A stretch of 51,095 nucleotides of DNA from Pantoea sp. Ap-967 (GTDB lineage: Bacteria > Pseudomonadota > Gammaproteobacteria > Pseudomonadales > Pseudomonadaceae): NCBI RefSeq assembly GCF_011752565.1, contig NZ_VWXK01000041.1, forward strand, positions 1-51,095, read 5' to 3'. This document shows, piece after piece, positions 1-8,612 of this stretch. The number at the start of each line of letters is the position of its first letter. Position 1 is the stretch's first letter. Under the pieces are notes generated by a model. That model did no database searches and was not told where the DNA came from. It worked only from the letters and a program-made list of their open reading frames with translations. The translations under genes and the position numbers were made by a program.

Positions 1-58
1 CGTCCAGCACCATTTCAGCGGCTTGGACTTTGTATTCTCTTGAGTAAGATTTACGCAC
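1..58 (-). CDS. IS3-family transposase OrfA, N-terminal fragment
   Basis: Only the first 19 codons are present. A GTG start at 58 follows a GGAGG ribosome site (67-71) at a spacing of eight bases. The peptide begins V/M-R-K-S-Y-S-R-E-Y-K and continues V-Q-A-A-E-M-V-L-D. This matches the usual start of IS3-type OrfA proteins, whose N-terminal helix-turn-helix binds the element ends. The call rests on this short motif and on the terminal sequence upstream. Whether the gene is intact beyond the edge is unknown. Confidence 0.55.
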   Translation of the reverse strand, partial: MRKSYSREYKVQAAEMVLD

Positions 59-127
59 TGATTTTGCCTCCAATTGGGCGCCATCATAGCGCCCGATGAA
101 GGTGTCCAAAATCATTAGGCCAGTTCA
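1..127 (-). mobile_element. End of an IS3-type insertion sequence, cut by the window edge
   Basis: The segment reads leftward as a terminal sequence beginning TGAACTGGCC at 127, then a non-coding lead with a 6-bp hairpin (76-94), then a ribosome site and the start of a transposase OrfA. IS3-family elements have this arrangement. The rest of the element lies outside the window, so the other end, the family subgroup and any target duplication cannot be seen. The sequence just outside 127 is the inner half of a REP palindrome, so the element probably went into a REP. Confidence 0.6.
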
Positions 128-272
128 AGCCCGCTCCCACAAGGATTTTCACCCCTCTCAAGCCTCGTGATGTACCTGTAGGAGCGGGCTTGCCCCGCGA
201 ACACCGGCGCAGCCGGTGCCATGCACCGCGGCGCTTGCTTCGCGGGTCAAGCCCGCTCCTACAGGAATCGGG
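128..272. repeat. REP elements: a partial copy beside the IS and a full inverted pair
   Basis: A REP half (about 128-145) touches the IS end. A complete inverted pair follows, with perfect 18-bp outer arms at 175-192 and 248-265 (CCTGTAGGAGCGGGCTTG and its complement). Between the arms is a smaller GC-rich hairpin (CACCGGCGCAGCCGGTG). The right arm overlaps the end of the RelE-type toxin gene and contains its TAG stop codon. Such pairs are common P. putida REP units and can stop or stabilise transcripts. Confidence 0.85.
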
Positions 273-576
273 CCTGCGCAACATCGTAGACATCGCTGCG
301 CTCGCGCTTTCCTACAGCGATGACGAGGACGACAACTCTTTCGTCAATGACTCGATACACCAGCCGGTAACCCACCGACCTCAGCTTGATCTTGTAACAA
401 CCAGCCATACCCGCGAGCTTGTCCTTATCCACTTTGGGATGAGCCAGCCGCTCCTTCAGCTTTCGTGCAAACTGAAGCTGTAATGCGCCATCGAGCTTGC
501 GAAATTCCTTCCTTGCCCGCAGGTCGAATTCAAGGGTGTAGCTGTTGGTTTCCTTCGGCTTCGGCGATGAGCTCAT
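259..576 (-). CDS. RelE/ParE-family toxin of a type II toxin-antitoxin pair
   Basis: This is a 105-residue basic protein of the RelE superfamily, whose characterised members are ribosome-dependent mRNA endonucleases. Visible family signs are the N-terminal strand and helix (YTLEFDLRARKEFRKL), the central GCYKIKLRSVGYRLVYRV segment and the C-terminal VGKRERSDVY, in which the basic residues and the tyrosine are the likely catalytic set. The gene overlaps the 3' end of the antitoxin gene by 47 bp, so the two are made from one transcript. Its last codons and TAG stop lie within a REP element. A later start would reduce the overlap, and the first 10 residues are not diagnostic. Family assignment is firm. 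Activity is inferred. Confidence 0.85.
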   Translation of the reverse strand: MSSSPKPKETNSYTLEFDLRARKEFRKLDGALQLQFARKLKERLAHPKVDKDKLAGMAGCYKIKLRSVGYRLVYRVIDERVVVLVIAVGKRERSDVYDVAQARFL

Positions 577-814
577 CGATATCCACTTTTACTGTGGCCC
601 CTCCGCGTCGTTGGCGAACAAGCTTGGCCAGTTGAATGTCGTCAATCAGTTCCATCATCGCCTCGTAGCGCTCGGGGGGCACTGCATAGAACGCCGGTTC
701 GTTGCGATTGAGGATGACCACAGTTTCTCCAGCCGCTTCGCGGATAGTGCCCATAGGGTCTTTTTTCAGGTCGGTTATGGATGCTGCCAGATCGGCGAGA
801 ACTGGGAAGGTCAT
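530..814 (-). CDS. Phd/YefM-family antitoxin
   Basis: This is a 94-residue antitoxin starting M-T-F-P-V-L-A-D-L. The N-terminal half (about 1-55) has the Phd/YefM DNA-binding fold, with the typical segment ETVVILNRNEPAFYAVPPERYEAMME. The acidic C-terminal part should wrap and neutralise the RelE-type toxin encoded downstream. An in-frame start at 919 would add 35 residues running through the transcription terminator of the neighbouring operon, so ATG 814 is preferred even though its ribosome site is weak. The inverted repeat GTTG-TAT-CAAC (816-826) directly upstream could be an autoregulatory site, but that is a guess. Confidence 0.85.
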   Translation of the reverse strand: MTFPVLADLAASITDLKKDPMGTIREAAGETVVILNRNEPAFYAVPPERYEAMMELIDDIQLAKLVRQRRGGATVKVDIDELIAEAEGNQQLHP

Positions 815-904
815 AGTTGTATCAACCCGTGAACATGATAAGTAATAGATTGATATTAGTGCTTGCAAGAGTGCTTTTAAAGGTGTTTTTTGTCGTTTTT
901 GCAC

Positions 905-931
905 AAAAAACCCCGCCATGACGGCGGGGTT
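905..931 (-). terminator. Intrinsic terminator of the ompA-like lipoprotein operon
   Basis: Read leftward there is a 9-bp stem (AACCCCGCC and its complement at 909-917 and 923-931, loop of five) followed by a run of T. It lies 16 bases beyond the stop codon of the OmpA-like gene. Confidence 0.85.
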
Positions 932-946
932 GTGGGGCTCAGCGCC

Positions 947-1738
947 TTACTGGCTAACCTGGCTCACCGAGCGCGGTGCCACCGGCTGGTTGTCGTTGGA
1001 GATGGTCACCTCCACCCGACGGTTCTGTGCCCGGCCCGAGTTGCTGCCGTTGTCCGCCACCGGGTACTCCTTGCCGTAACCTTGGGCAACGATACGCGCA
1101 GGGTCGACCCCGGCGCGTACCAGGGCCATGCGCACGCTGTTGGCGCGGCGCTCGGACAGCGACTGGTTGTAGTTGGCCGAGCCTACGCTGTCGGTGTAGC
1201 CCTCGACGATCACCTTGCGCTCAGGGTTTTCCTGAAGGAACTGCGCCAGCTTGGTGATGTTCGGGTAGGCGTTGCTCTTGAGCTCGGCCTTGTTGAAATC
1301 GAACAGCACGTCACCGAAGGTTACCAGGGTGCCACGGTCGGTCTGCTTGGCATTGAGGCTGTCCTGCAGCTTCTTGATCTGCGCGTCGCGGGCGTCCAGC
1401 TTGGCCTGGGCGCGCTGGGCCGAGGCATTTTTCAGCTCGTTCTCGGCGGTGCGCAGGGCAATGGTCTGCTTGGCCACTTCGACACGCTGGTTGGTCAGGT
1501 AGGCCAGTTGGTCGACCTTCTTGGTGTTTTCACGGTCCATGTAGGCCTTGTCGGCCTTGTTCAGCCAGTCTTGGGCGTCCTTGGTTTCAAGGGCCGCGAC
1601 CTTGCTCGATTGCGGGTCGCTTTGCAGCGCCGAGAAATTGCTGCGGGCCGATTCCAGGTTGGCGTTCGGGTCGTGGGAACAGGCGGCCAGGCCAACGCTC
1701 AGGGCCAGCAGGGCGGGAATCATGACGTAGTTGCGCAT
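947..1738 (-). CDS. OmpA-family lipoprotein with C-terminal peptidoglycan-binding domain
   Basis: This is a 263-residue envelope protein. It has a lipoprotein signal ending L-A-A-C (lipidated Cys20), a helical region rich in K, A, Q and D (about 25-135, DUF4398-like), and an OmpA/MotB-type domain. That domain carries VTFGDVLFDFNKAELKS, VEGYTDSVGSANYNQSLSERRA and QNRRVEV, the residues that hold diaminopimelate of peptidoglycan. The protein probably tethers the outer membrane to the cell wall. The start is set at 1738 because AAAGGA lies eight bases before it; an ATG at 1747 lies on top of that site. It follows the DUF4398 lipoprotein gene by about 50 bp in one operon and ends at a strong terminator. 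Confidence 0.88.
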   Translation of the reverse strand: MRNYVMIPALLALSVGLAACSHDPNANLESARSNFSALQSDPQSSKVAALETKDAQDWLNKADKAYMDRENTKKVDQLAYLTNQRVEVAKQTIALRTAENELKNASAQRAQAKLDARDAQIKKLQDSLNAKQTDRGTLVTFGDVLFDFNKAELKSNAYPNITKLAQFLQENPERKVIVEGYTDSVGSANYNQSLSERRANSVRMALVRAGVDPARIVAQGYGKEYPVADNGSNSGRAQNRRVEVTISNDNQPVAPRSVSQVSQ

Positions 1739-1787
1739 AGTGTTCATCCTTTGATCGATTGCGAAGGCTTAAGGGGCGAGGCTGCGC

Positions 1788-2201
1788 TTATTCAGCGCTG
1801 CGCAGGCCTTCCTCACGTACGTCCTGGACGCCCTGGCGAGCGTCCTGCACGGCCTTCTGGGCCTTGGCTGCCTGGGCCTTGCGTTCGGCGACGCGCGCGT
1901 CCCATTCCGCTTGCTCGGCAAGCAGCTTGGCTTCGTCATACTTCTTGTCGTGCATGGCGATCTCAGCCTTCTTGAACTTGTCCTGGGCCGCTTTCATTTC
2001 CACCGCAGCGTACTCGGTACCGCCAGCGCTGACGGCGGAGTTCACCGCAGACTGGGTGACGGCGTACTGCTCGGTGGGCGGGTTGCCTGCACAGCCGGCC
2101 AGGACCAGGCTACTGCCCAGGGCCAGCGCGGCCAGCTTGAGCCCGCGCACAGGGATGGATGAGCACTTCTCGGTGCGGGTCTTCATGGTGGTCAGCTCCA
2201 T
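1788..2201 (-). CDS. DUF4398 family lipoprotein
   Basis: This is a 137-residue protein with a basic N-terminus, a hydrophobic stretch and a lipobox L-A-G-C (Cys37). The mature part is an almost wholly helical, charged region (AAQDKFKKAEIAM, KKYDEAKLLAEQAEWDARVAERKAQAAKAQ), as in the DUF4398 family. The start at 2201 has AGGAG seven bases upstream. It precedes the OmpA-like lipoprotein gene, whose N-terminal region resembles it, so the two probably act together at the outer membrane. The precise role is unknown. Confidence 0.82.
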   Translation of the reverse strand: MELTTMKTRTEKCSSIPVRGLKLAALALGSSLVLAGCAGNPPTEQYAVTQSAVNSAVSAGGTEYAAVEMKAAQDKFKKAEIAMHDKKYDEAKLLAEQAEWDARVAERKAQAAKAQKAVQDARQGVQDVREEGLRSAE

Positions 2202-2479
2202 TGGATCACTCCTGATAACGACGATGTCCGTAGCAGTCCATCGCTCAATCCCTGGCCTCTGCAGGCGCTTTTTGCAGGGTGCTGCGACACGGCAGGTGTG
2301 CAGGGTTTTAGCGTGATGGCTATTGGCTGGGACTTGGGCATTTTTTGAATAGTTCAGAAAAAGTTGCCGAATTCGGCTATCTATTTCTGACTAATCGGTC
2401 AGCGGCTTTTGCCTTGAACTTTCAGGTTTCGGTGGGGTATTCCGGGCCCATTGCAGGCCCGGAACAGGAGACGGTGTGG
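2202..2479. promoter_or_regulatory. Intergenic control region with two palindromes
   Basis: This 278-bp AT-richer stretch separates two leftward genes and must hold the promoter of the DUF4398-ompA operon. Two dyad sequences stand out: GCCGAATTCGGC (2366-2377, perfect) and CTGACTAATCGGTCAG (2387-2402, 6 of 8 half-site bases matching). A GC-rich hairpin at 2440-2464 lies just beyond the small gene that ends at 2480. No further reading frame of note is present. Confidence 0.35.
2440..2464 (-). terminator. Hairpin after the small gene ending at 2480
   Basis: A 9-bp stem TTCCGGGCC / GGCCCGGAA encloses a 7-base loop 15 bp beyond the stop codon. It lacks a T run, so it may act as an RNA end-protecting or weak termination structure. 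Confidence 0.4.
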
Positions 2480-2824
2480 TCAGTTGCCGGTGTCTTCGCC
2501 GGCATTGCTCATGTCGTGCAGGTGGCGCCGCGACAGCGCCAGGAAACGCGGCGTAGGGCCCACGTCCTCGAACAAGGGGTCACCTTCCTCATCGGTGGCG
2601 ATGACCTTGCGGCCCTGTACGTAGGGGAAGCTGGCTTCCAGTTCTTCCAGTGCGGCCGCCACCAGCTCGCCGAGCAATGCCTCGGCGGTGCGCTTGGGGT
2701 ACATGTCGATCAGGGCGGCCAGGCGTGCCTCGGACTCCAGGTCCAGGTGCAAGGCATGGCCGGTAGGGCTCAGGGTGCCGGCGGCATTCTGTTCCCAGTG
2801 CTGGGCGAGTTCGCGGATTTTCAT
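2480..2824 (-). CDS. Small conserved pseudomonad protein of unknown function
   Basis: This is a 114-residue soluble, acidic protein beginning MKIRELAQHWEQNAAG. The start at 2824 is set by AGAGG just upstream; an in-frame ATG at 2971 would run through the ppc promoter. It is helical with segments LESEARLAALIDMYPKR and TAEALLGELVAAALEELEASFPYVQG, and has no signal peptide, membrane segment or cysteine. Homologues beside ppc in Pseudomonas have been labelled a type 1 pili tip component, but nothing in the sequence supports a pilus role. It is divergent from ppc. Confidence 0.8.
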   Translation of the reverse strand: MKIRELAQHWEQNAAGTLSPTGHALHLDLESEARLAALIDMYPKRTAEALLGELVAAALEELEASFPYVQGRKVIATDEEGDPLFEDVGPTPRFLALSRRHLHDMSNAGEDTGN

Positions 2825-2991
2825 GGTGACCTCTGTCAACGCCATCGAAGGCTGCATTGCATCGGACTGTGCAACATTGACTTTAGTTTGCTTTGCGCAT
2901 CGCAGCTTGCCAGCACGCCCGGCGTGTGGGCACTCTTGGGGCAGTTGTTTCCTGAGACGAGCGCGGAGCAACCGCGCCTAAGAGAGGACCA

Positions 2992-5619
2992 ATGACCGAT
3001 ATCGATGTGCGCCTGCGTGAAGACGTCCATGTGTTGGGGGAGTTGCTGGGCGACACCATTCGCCAGCAGCACGGCGAGGCGTTCCTGCAGAAGATCGAGG
3101 ATATCCGCCAGAGCGCCAAGGCCGACCGCCGCGGGCCCGGCGAGCAGCTGAGCTCGACCTTGGCCGATCTGGCCGAGGAAGACTTGCTGCCGGTGGCGCG
3201 CGCCTTCAACCAGTTTCTCAACCTGGCCAACATGGCCGAACAGTACCAGTTGATCCGCCGCCGTGATGGCGAGCAGGCCGAACCGTTCGAGGCACGGGTG
3301 CTGCCGGAGCTGCTGGCGCGCCTCAAGCAGGCCGGGCACAAGGATGACGCCCTGGCCCGGCAGCTGGCCAAACTCGATATCCAGTTGGTGCTCACCGCCC
3401 ACCCCACCGAGGTGGCTCGTCGCACGCTGATCCAGAAATACGACGCCATCGCCGGCCAGCTGGCTGTGCAGGACCACCGCGACCTTAGCGCCGCCGAGCG
3501 CCAGCAGGTGCGTGAACGCCTGCGCCGGCTGATTGCCGAGGCCTGGCACACCGAGGAAATCCGCCGCACCCGGCCCACCCCGGTGGACGAGGCCAAGTGG
3601 GGCTTTGCGGTGATCGAGCACTCCCTCTGGCACGCTATCCCCAGCCACCTGCGCAAGGTCGACAGTGCCTTGTTCGAGGCCACGGGCCTGCATTTGCCGC
3701 TGGAGGCCGCGCCCATTCGCTTCGCTTCGTGGATGGGCGGCGACCGCGACGGCAACCCCAACGTGACTGCCGCGGTCACCCGCGAAGTGCTGCTGCTGGC
3801 CCGCTGGATGGCCGCCGACCTGTTCCTGCGCGACGTCGATGCCCTGGCCGCCGAGCTGTCCATGCAGCAGGCCAGCAGTGCCTTGCGCGAGCGGGTAGGG
3901 GACAGCGCCGAGCCTTACCGGGCCGTGCTCAAGCAGCTGCGCGAGCGCCTGCGCGCCACCCGCGCCTGGACCCACGCGGCGTTGAACAGCAGCCAGCCGG
4001 CCAGTGCCGAGGTGCTGGTGGACAACCGCGACCTGATCGCCCCGCTGGAGTTGTGCTACCAGTCGCTGCATGAATGTGGCATGGGTGTGATCGCGGATGG
4101 CCCGCTGCTCGACAGCCTGCGCCGGGCCGTCACCTTTGGCCTGTTCCTTGGCCGCCTGGACGTGCGCCAGGATGCCGCCCGGCACCGTGATGCCCTGGCG
4201 GAAATCACCGACTACCTGGGCCTGGGCAGCTATGCCGACTGGGACGAAGAACAGCGCATCGGCTTCCTCCAGGCCGAGTTGAAAAACCGCCGTCCGCTGT
4301 TGCCGGCGCATTTCAAACCCCAGGCCGATACCGCCGAAGTGCTGGCCACCTGCCGTGAAATTGCCGCGGCACCGGGGGCATCGCTGGGCTCCTACGTGAT
4401 TTCCATGGCCGGCGCCGCCTCCGATGTGCTGGCCGTGCAATTGCTGCTCAAGGAAGCCGGGCTGACCCGGCCAATGCGCGTGGTGCCGCTGTTCGAAACC
4501 CTGGCCGACCTGGACAATGCGGGCCCGGTGATGGAGCGCCTGCTCGGCCTGCCCGGCTATCGCGCCGGGCTGCGAGGCCCGCAGGAAGTGATGATTGGCT
4601 ATTCCGACTCGGCCAAGGATGCGGGCACCACGGCAGCCGCCTGGGCCCAGTACCGCGCCCAGGAAAATCTGGTGCGTATCTGCCGCGAGCACCAGGTCGA
4701 GCTGCTGTTGTTCCATGGCCGTGGCGGCACCGTGGGCCGTGGCGGTGGCCCGGCTCACGCGGCGATCCTGTCGCAGCCGCCAGGGTCGGTGGCGGGGCGT
4801 TTCCGCACCACCGAGCAGGGTGAGATGATTCGCTTCAAGTTCGGCTTGCCGGGCATTGCCGAGCAGAACCTCAACCTTTACCTGGCCGCCGTGCTGGAGG
4901 CGACCTTGCTGCCGCCACCGCCCCCTGAGCCGGCCTGGCGCGAAGTGATGGACCAGCTGGCCGCCGATGGCCTGAAAGCCTACCGCGCCGTGGTGCGGGA
5001 GAACCCGGATTTCGTCGAGTATTTCCGCCAGTCGACCCCGGAGCAGGAGCTGGGCCGCTTGCCACTGGGCAGCCGCCCAGCCAAGCGCCGCGCCGGCGGC
5101 ATTGAAAGCCTGCGGGCCATTCCGTGGATCTTCGGCTGGACCCAGACCCGCCTGATGTTGCCGGCCTGGCTGGGTTGGGAAACCGCCCTGGGCAATGCCC
5201 TGGCGCGCGGCCAGGGCGACCTGCTGGCGCAGATGCGCGAGCAGTGGCCATTCTTCCGCACCCGCATCGACATGCTCGAAATGGTGCTGGCCAAGGCCGA
5301 TGCCGAAATCGCCAAGGCCTACGACGAACGTCTGGTGCAACCGGGCTTGCTGTCGTTGGGTGCGCAGCTGCGCGACCTATTGTCGCAGTCGTGCCAGGTG
5401 GTGCTGGGCCTGACCGGGCAGCAGGTGCTACTGGCGCACAGCCCCGAAACCCTGGAATTCATCAGCCTGCGCAACACCTACCTGGACCCGCTGCACCGCC
5501 TGCAGGCCGAATTGCTGGCCCGTTCGCGCAGCCGCGAAGCCGCTCTGGACAGCCCGTTGGAGCAGGCCTTGCTGGTGACCGTGGCGGGTATTGCCGCCGG
5601 CCTGCGCAATACCGGTTGA
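2992..5619 (+). CDS. ppc: Phosphoenolpyruvate carboxylase
   Basis: This 875-residue enzyme converts phosphoenolpyruvate and bicarbonate to oxaloacetate, refilling the citric acid cycle in the cytoplasm. The catalytic signatures are present: LTAHPTE with His137, the GGDRDGNPNVT loop, and FHGRGGTVGRGGGP from residue 574 with the essential glycine-rich loop. The RFKFG segment and the conserved C-terminal N-T-G are also present. Length matches the bacterial family. It is preceded by a GAGAGGA ribosome site and is divergent from the small gene at 2480. The 257-bp space after it contains a GC-rich hairpin, so it is probably a single transcription unit. Confidence 0.97.
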   Translation: MTDIDVRLREDVHVLGELLGDTIRQQHGEAFLQKIEDIRQSAKADRRGPGEQLSSTLADLAEEDLLPVARAFNQFLNLANMAEQYQLIRRRDGEQAEPFEARVLPELLARLKQAGHKDDALARQLAKLDIQLVLTAHPTEVARRTLIQKYDAIAGQLAVQDHRDLSAAERQQVRERLRRLIAEAWHTEEIRRTRPTPVDEAKWGFAVIEHSLWHAIPSHLRKVDSALFEATGLHLPLEAAPIRFASWMGGDRDGNPNVTAAVTREVLLLARWMAADLFLRDVDALAAELSMQQASSALRERVGDSAEPYRAVLKQLRERLRATRAWTHAALNSSQPASAEVLVDNRDLIAPLELCYQSLHECGMGVIADGPLLDSLRRAVTFGLFLGRLDVRQDAARHRDALAEITDYLGLGSYADWDEEQRIGFLQAELKNRRPLLPAHFKPQADTAEVLATCREIAAAPGASLGSYVISMAGAASDVLAVQLLLKEAGLTRPMRVVPLFETLADLDNAGPVMERLLGLPGYRAGLRGPQEVMIGYSDSAKDAGTTAAAWAQYRAQENLVRICREHQVELLLFHGRGGTVGRGGGPAHAAILSQPPGSVAGRFRTTEQGEMIRFKFGLPGIAEQNLNLYLAAVLEATLLPPPPPEPAWREVMDQLAADGLKAYRAVVRENPDFVEYFRQSTPEQELGRLPLGSRPAKRRAGGIESLRAIPWIFGWTQTRLMLPAWLGWETALGNALARGQGDLLAQMREQWPFFRTRIDMLEMVLAKADAEIAKAYDERLVQPGLLSLGAQLRDLLSQSCQVVLGLTGQQVLLAHSPETLEFISLRNTYLDPLHRLQAELLARSRSREAALDSPLEQALLVTVAGIAAGLRNTG

Positions 5620-5680
5620 AGCGCATGGGTGGTGCCTGTTCAAGCAGGCATTGCGCGGGCCAGAACAGGGCCAGAGGGGT

Positions 5681-5699
5681 GGTTGCGCCGGGCGCAACC
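5681..5699 (+). terminator. GC-rich hairpin downstream of ppc
   Basis: An 8-bp perfect stem GGTTGCGC / GCGCAACC with a 3-base loop lies 62 bp after the ppc stop. It has no T run, so it is at best a weak or factor-assisted terminator. The remaining space up to adk shows no gene and should hold the adk promoter. Confidence 0.35.
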
Positions 5700-5876
5700 C
5701 CCTGCACCCAAGGGAGCGAATGACGCAATACTGCAACTTTGGGGCGCTTGTCTGGCTGCCGGGCGCTGTGTATCTTGAGCAGCCTTCTGACCGATTTATG
5801 GTCATACCCGATTTTCCGGACTTGGCCCTGGTCGCCGAATCCATTGAATTTCATAAAAAAATTTGAGGAGCACGAG

Positions 5877-6527
5877 ATGCGCGTAATTCTGCTGGGAGCT
5901 CCCGGGGCCGGTAAAGGTACTCAGGCAAAGTTCATCACCGAAAAGTTCGGTATTCCCCAGATTTCCACCGGTGACATGCTGCGTGCCGCCGTCAAGGCCG
6001 GCACCCCGTTGGGCCTGGAACTGAAGAAAGTCATGGATGCCGGCCAGCTGGTTTCCGACGATCTGATCATCAGCCTGGTCAAGGAGCGCATCGCCCAGCC
6101 AGATTGCGCCAAGGGCTGCCTGTTCGACGGCTTCCCGCGCACCATTCCCCAGGCTGAAGCCATGGTCGCTGCCGGTGTAGACATCGACGCCGTGGTCGAA
6201 ATCGCCGTCGACGACGAAGAAATCGTCGGCCGCATGGCGGGCCGCCGCGTGCACCTGGCCTCGGGCCGCACCTACCACATTCAGTACAACCCGCCGAAAG
6301 TGGAAGGCAAGGACGACGTCACCGGCGAAGACCTGATTCAGCGCGACGACGACAAGGAAGAAACCGTGCGTCATCGCCTGTCGGTTTACCACAGCCAGAC
6401 CAAGCCACTGGTGGACTTCTACCAGAAGCTGTCGGCCGCCAATGCCGGCAAGCCGAAGTACAGCCACATCGAAGGCGTCGGCTCGGTCGAGTCGATCACC
6501 GCCAAGGTACTGGCAGCCCTGAGCTGA
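5877..6527 (+). CDS. adk: Adenylate kinase
   Basis: This 216-residue enzyme balances AMP, ADP and ATP. It shows the P-loop GAPGAGKGT at 7-15 (Lys13), the AMP-site STGDMLR segment, and the DGFPRTIPQA motif. The lid is of the long type (about 120-160, RRVHLASGRTYHIQYNPPK) and lacks the four zinc cysteines, as in other Gram-negative forms. The start is fixed by GAGGAG at 5865-5870; an upstream in-frame extension to 5739 has no family counterpart. It is followed by a perfect 14-bp hairpin. Confidence 0.97.
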   Translation: MRVILLGAPGAGKGTQAKFITEKFGIPQISTGDMLRAAVKAGTPLGLELKKVMDAGQLVSDDLIISLVKERIAQPDCAKGCLFDGFPRTIPQAEAMVAAGVDIDAVVEIAVDDEEIVGRMAGRRVHLASGRTYHIQYNPPKVEGKDDVTGEDLIQRDDDKEETVRHRLSVYHSQTKPLVDFYQKLSAANAGKPKYSHIEGVGSVESITAKVLAALS

Positions 6528-6546
6528 TCAGCCTTAGGCTGCACGT

Positions 6547-6576
6547 CGACAACGGCCCGCTTGCGGGCCGTTGTCG
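6547..6576 (+). terminator. Hairpin terminator between adk and tsaB
   Basis: A perfect 14-bp inverted repeat (CGACAACGGCCCGC and its complement) with a two-base centre is followed by TTTA, 20 bp after adk. It separates adk from tsaB at least partly. Confidence 0.75.
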
Positions 6577-6620
6577 TTTATACTGCCGCTCTTTTCCCCC
6601 TGCACCTGGATACCCGTTCG

Positions 6621-7295
6621 ATGACCACCCTGCTGGCCCTGGATACCGCCACCGAAGCTTGTTCCGTCGCGTTGCTGCATGACGGCAAGGTAACCAGCCA
6701 TTACGAGGTGATCCCGCGCATGCACGCACAGAAGCTGCTGCCGATGATCAAGCAGCTGCTGGCCGATTCCGGTGTTTCGCTCAATGCCCTGGATGCCATC
6801 GCCTTTGGTCGCGGCCCGGGTGCGTTTACCGGTGTGCGCATCGCCATTGGCGTGGTGCAGGGGCTGGCATTTGCCCTGGAGCGGCCGGTGCTGCCGGTGT
6901 CCAACCTGGCGGCACTGGCCCAGGGTGCGTTGCGAGAGCACGGCGTGCAGCAGGTGGCCGCTGCCATCGATGCGCGCATGGATGAGGTGTACTGGGGCTG
7001 CTACCAGGCCCAGGCCGGCGAAATGCGCCTGCAGGGCCAGGAAGCGGTGCTGCCGCCAGAGCGCGTGGCACTGCCTGATGGCAGCAGCGGCGACTGGTTT
7101 GGCGCCGGCACCGGCTGGGGCTATGCCGAGCGCCTGGCGGTGCAAGCCAGTGCCAGCAACCTAGCGGCACTGCCCAATGCCCTGGATGTCCTCAGCCTGG
7201 CAACCTTTGCCTGGGCGCGTGGCGAGGCAATCGTCGCCGAACAGGCGCAACCGGTTTACTTGCGCGATAATGTAGCTACGCCCAAGGCGCGCTGA
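6621..7295 (+). CDS. tsaB: tRNA threonylcarbamoyladenosine biosynthesis protein TsaB
   Basis: This 224-residue ASKHA-fold protein is a partner of TsaD and TsaE in forming N6-threonylcarbamoyladenosine at position 37 of ANN-decoding tRNAs. Family segments are LALDTATEACSVALLHDG at the N-terminus and FGRGPGAFTGVRIAIGVVQGLAFA, the dimer-forming helix region used to bind TsaD. Also seen are AAIDARMDEVYWG and the C-terminal PVYLRD. The start at 6621 (MTTLLALDTATEA) matches the family N-terminus; an upstream frame to 6561 runs into the hairpin. The gene for the next modification enzyme on this base, tcdA, is also in this window. Confidence 0.95.
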   Translation: MTTLLALDTATEACSVALLHDGKVTSHYEVIPRMHAQKLLPMIKQLLADSGVSLNALDAIAFGRGPGAFTGVRIAIGVVQGLAFALERPVLPVSNLAALAQGALREHGVQQVAAAIDARMDEVYWGCYQAQAGEMRLQGQEAVLPPERVALPDGSSGDWFGAGTGWGYAERLAVQASASNLAALPNALDVLSLATFAWARGEAIVAEQAQPVYLRDNVATPKAR

Positions 7296-7423
7296 GTGCT
7301 GTTCGTCGGTTATTGCCGTTTCCGATAAACCTTATGCGCGTTGTGTGGTCCAGTTAGCACTTGAGCATTAGCGACGGAACTCTGATGCTGCTAAATTGCC
7401 ATCACCGGTTCTGAGTGCTCATC

Positions 7424-7711
7424 ATGCGTATCGACGGTTTTTCATCGCAGTCCTACCCCATCAAGCGCACCCCGCGTAAGGCAGGCCTGCGTGATGAACC
7501 CGCCGACGATGCCGACCTGGTCGAGGACATCGAGGCGGCGCCCGAGCCTGCCGCTCGCCGTCGCCCCGCAGGCCTGCCGGCCCGCCAGCAGGACATGGTA
7601 TTCCCCCGCGCCCGTGACCGGCGCACCGCCACCGCGCTAGCCAGCTACCTGAGCACCGCCGGTTTTACCGATTGGGACATGGAAGTGCTGGGGCTCGACC
7701 TGTACATTTGA
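7424..7711 (+). CDS. Small unknown protein, probably co-expressed with the DUF72 gene
   Basis: This is a 95-residue protein without a recognisable domain. The middle (about 25-65) is acidic, then Arg/Pro/Ala-rich and probably disordered. The C-terminal 30 residues (RTATALASYLSTAGFTDWDMEVLGLDLYI) look folded. The ATG at 7424 is preferred over a GTG at 7415; neither has a clear ribosome site. Its TGA overlaps by one base an ATG (7711) and lies 3 bp before the ATG of the DUF72 gene, which indicates a shared transcript. Confidence 0.75.
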   Translation: MRIDGFSSQSYPIKRTPRKAGLRDEPADDADLVEDIEAAPEPAARRRPAGLPARQQDMVFPRARDRRTATALASYLSTAGFTDWDMEVLGLDLYI

Positions 7712-7714
7712 TGG

Positions 7715-8584
<870 letters not shown>

Positions 8585-8612
8585 CCATTCCCTGACCCCG
8601 GAGGTTGTGACC

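Noticed and set aside
128..272. A CRISPR-like array at the left end
   Set aside because: The repeats are inverted REP arms, not direct repeats with equal spacers, and no cas gene is present.
2836..5340. A very long open frame antisense to ppc
   Set aside because: It lies opposite a fully typical ppc. High third-position GC removes stops from the opposite strand, and the product is low-complexity without domains.
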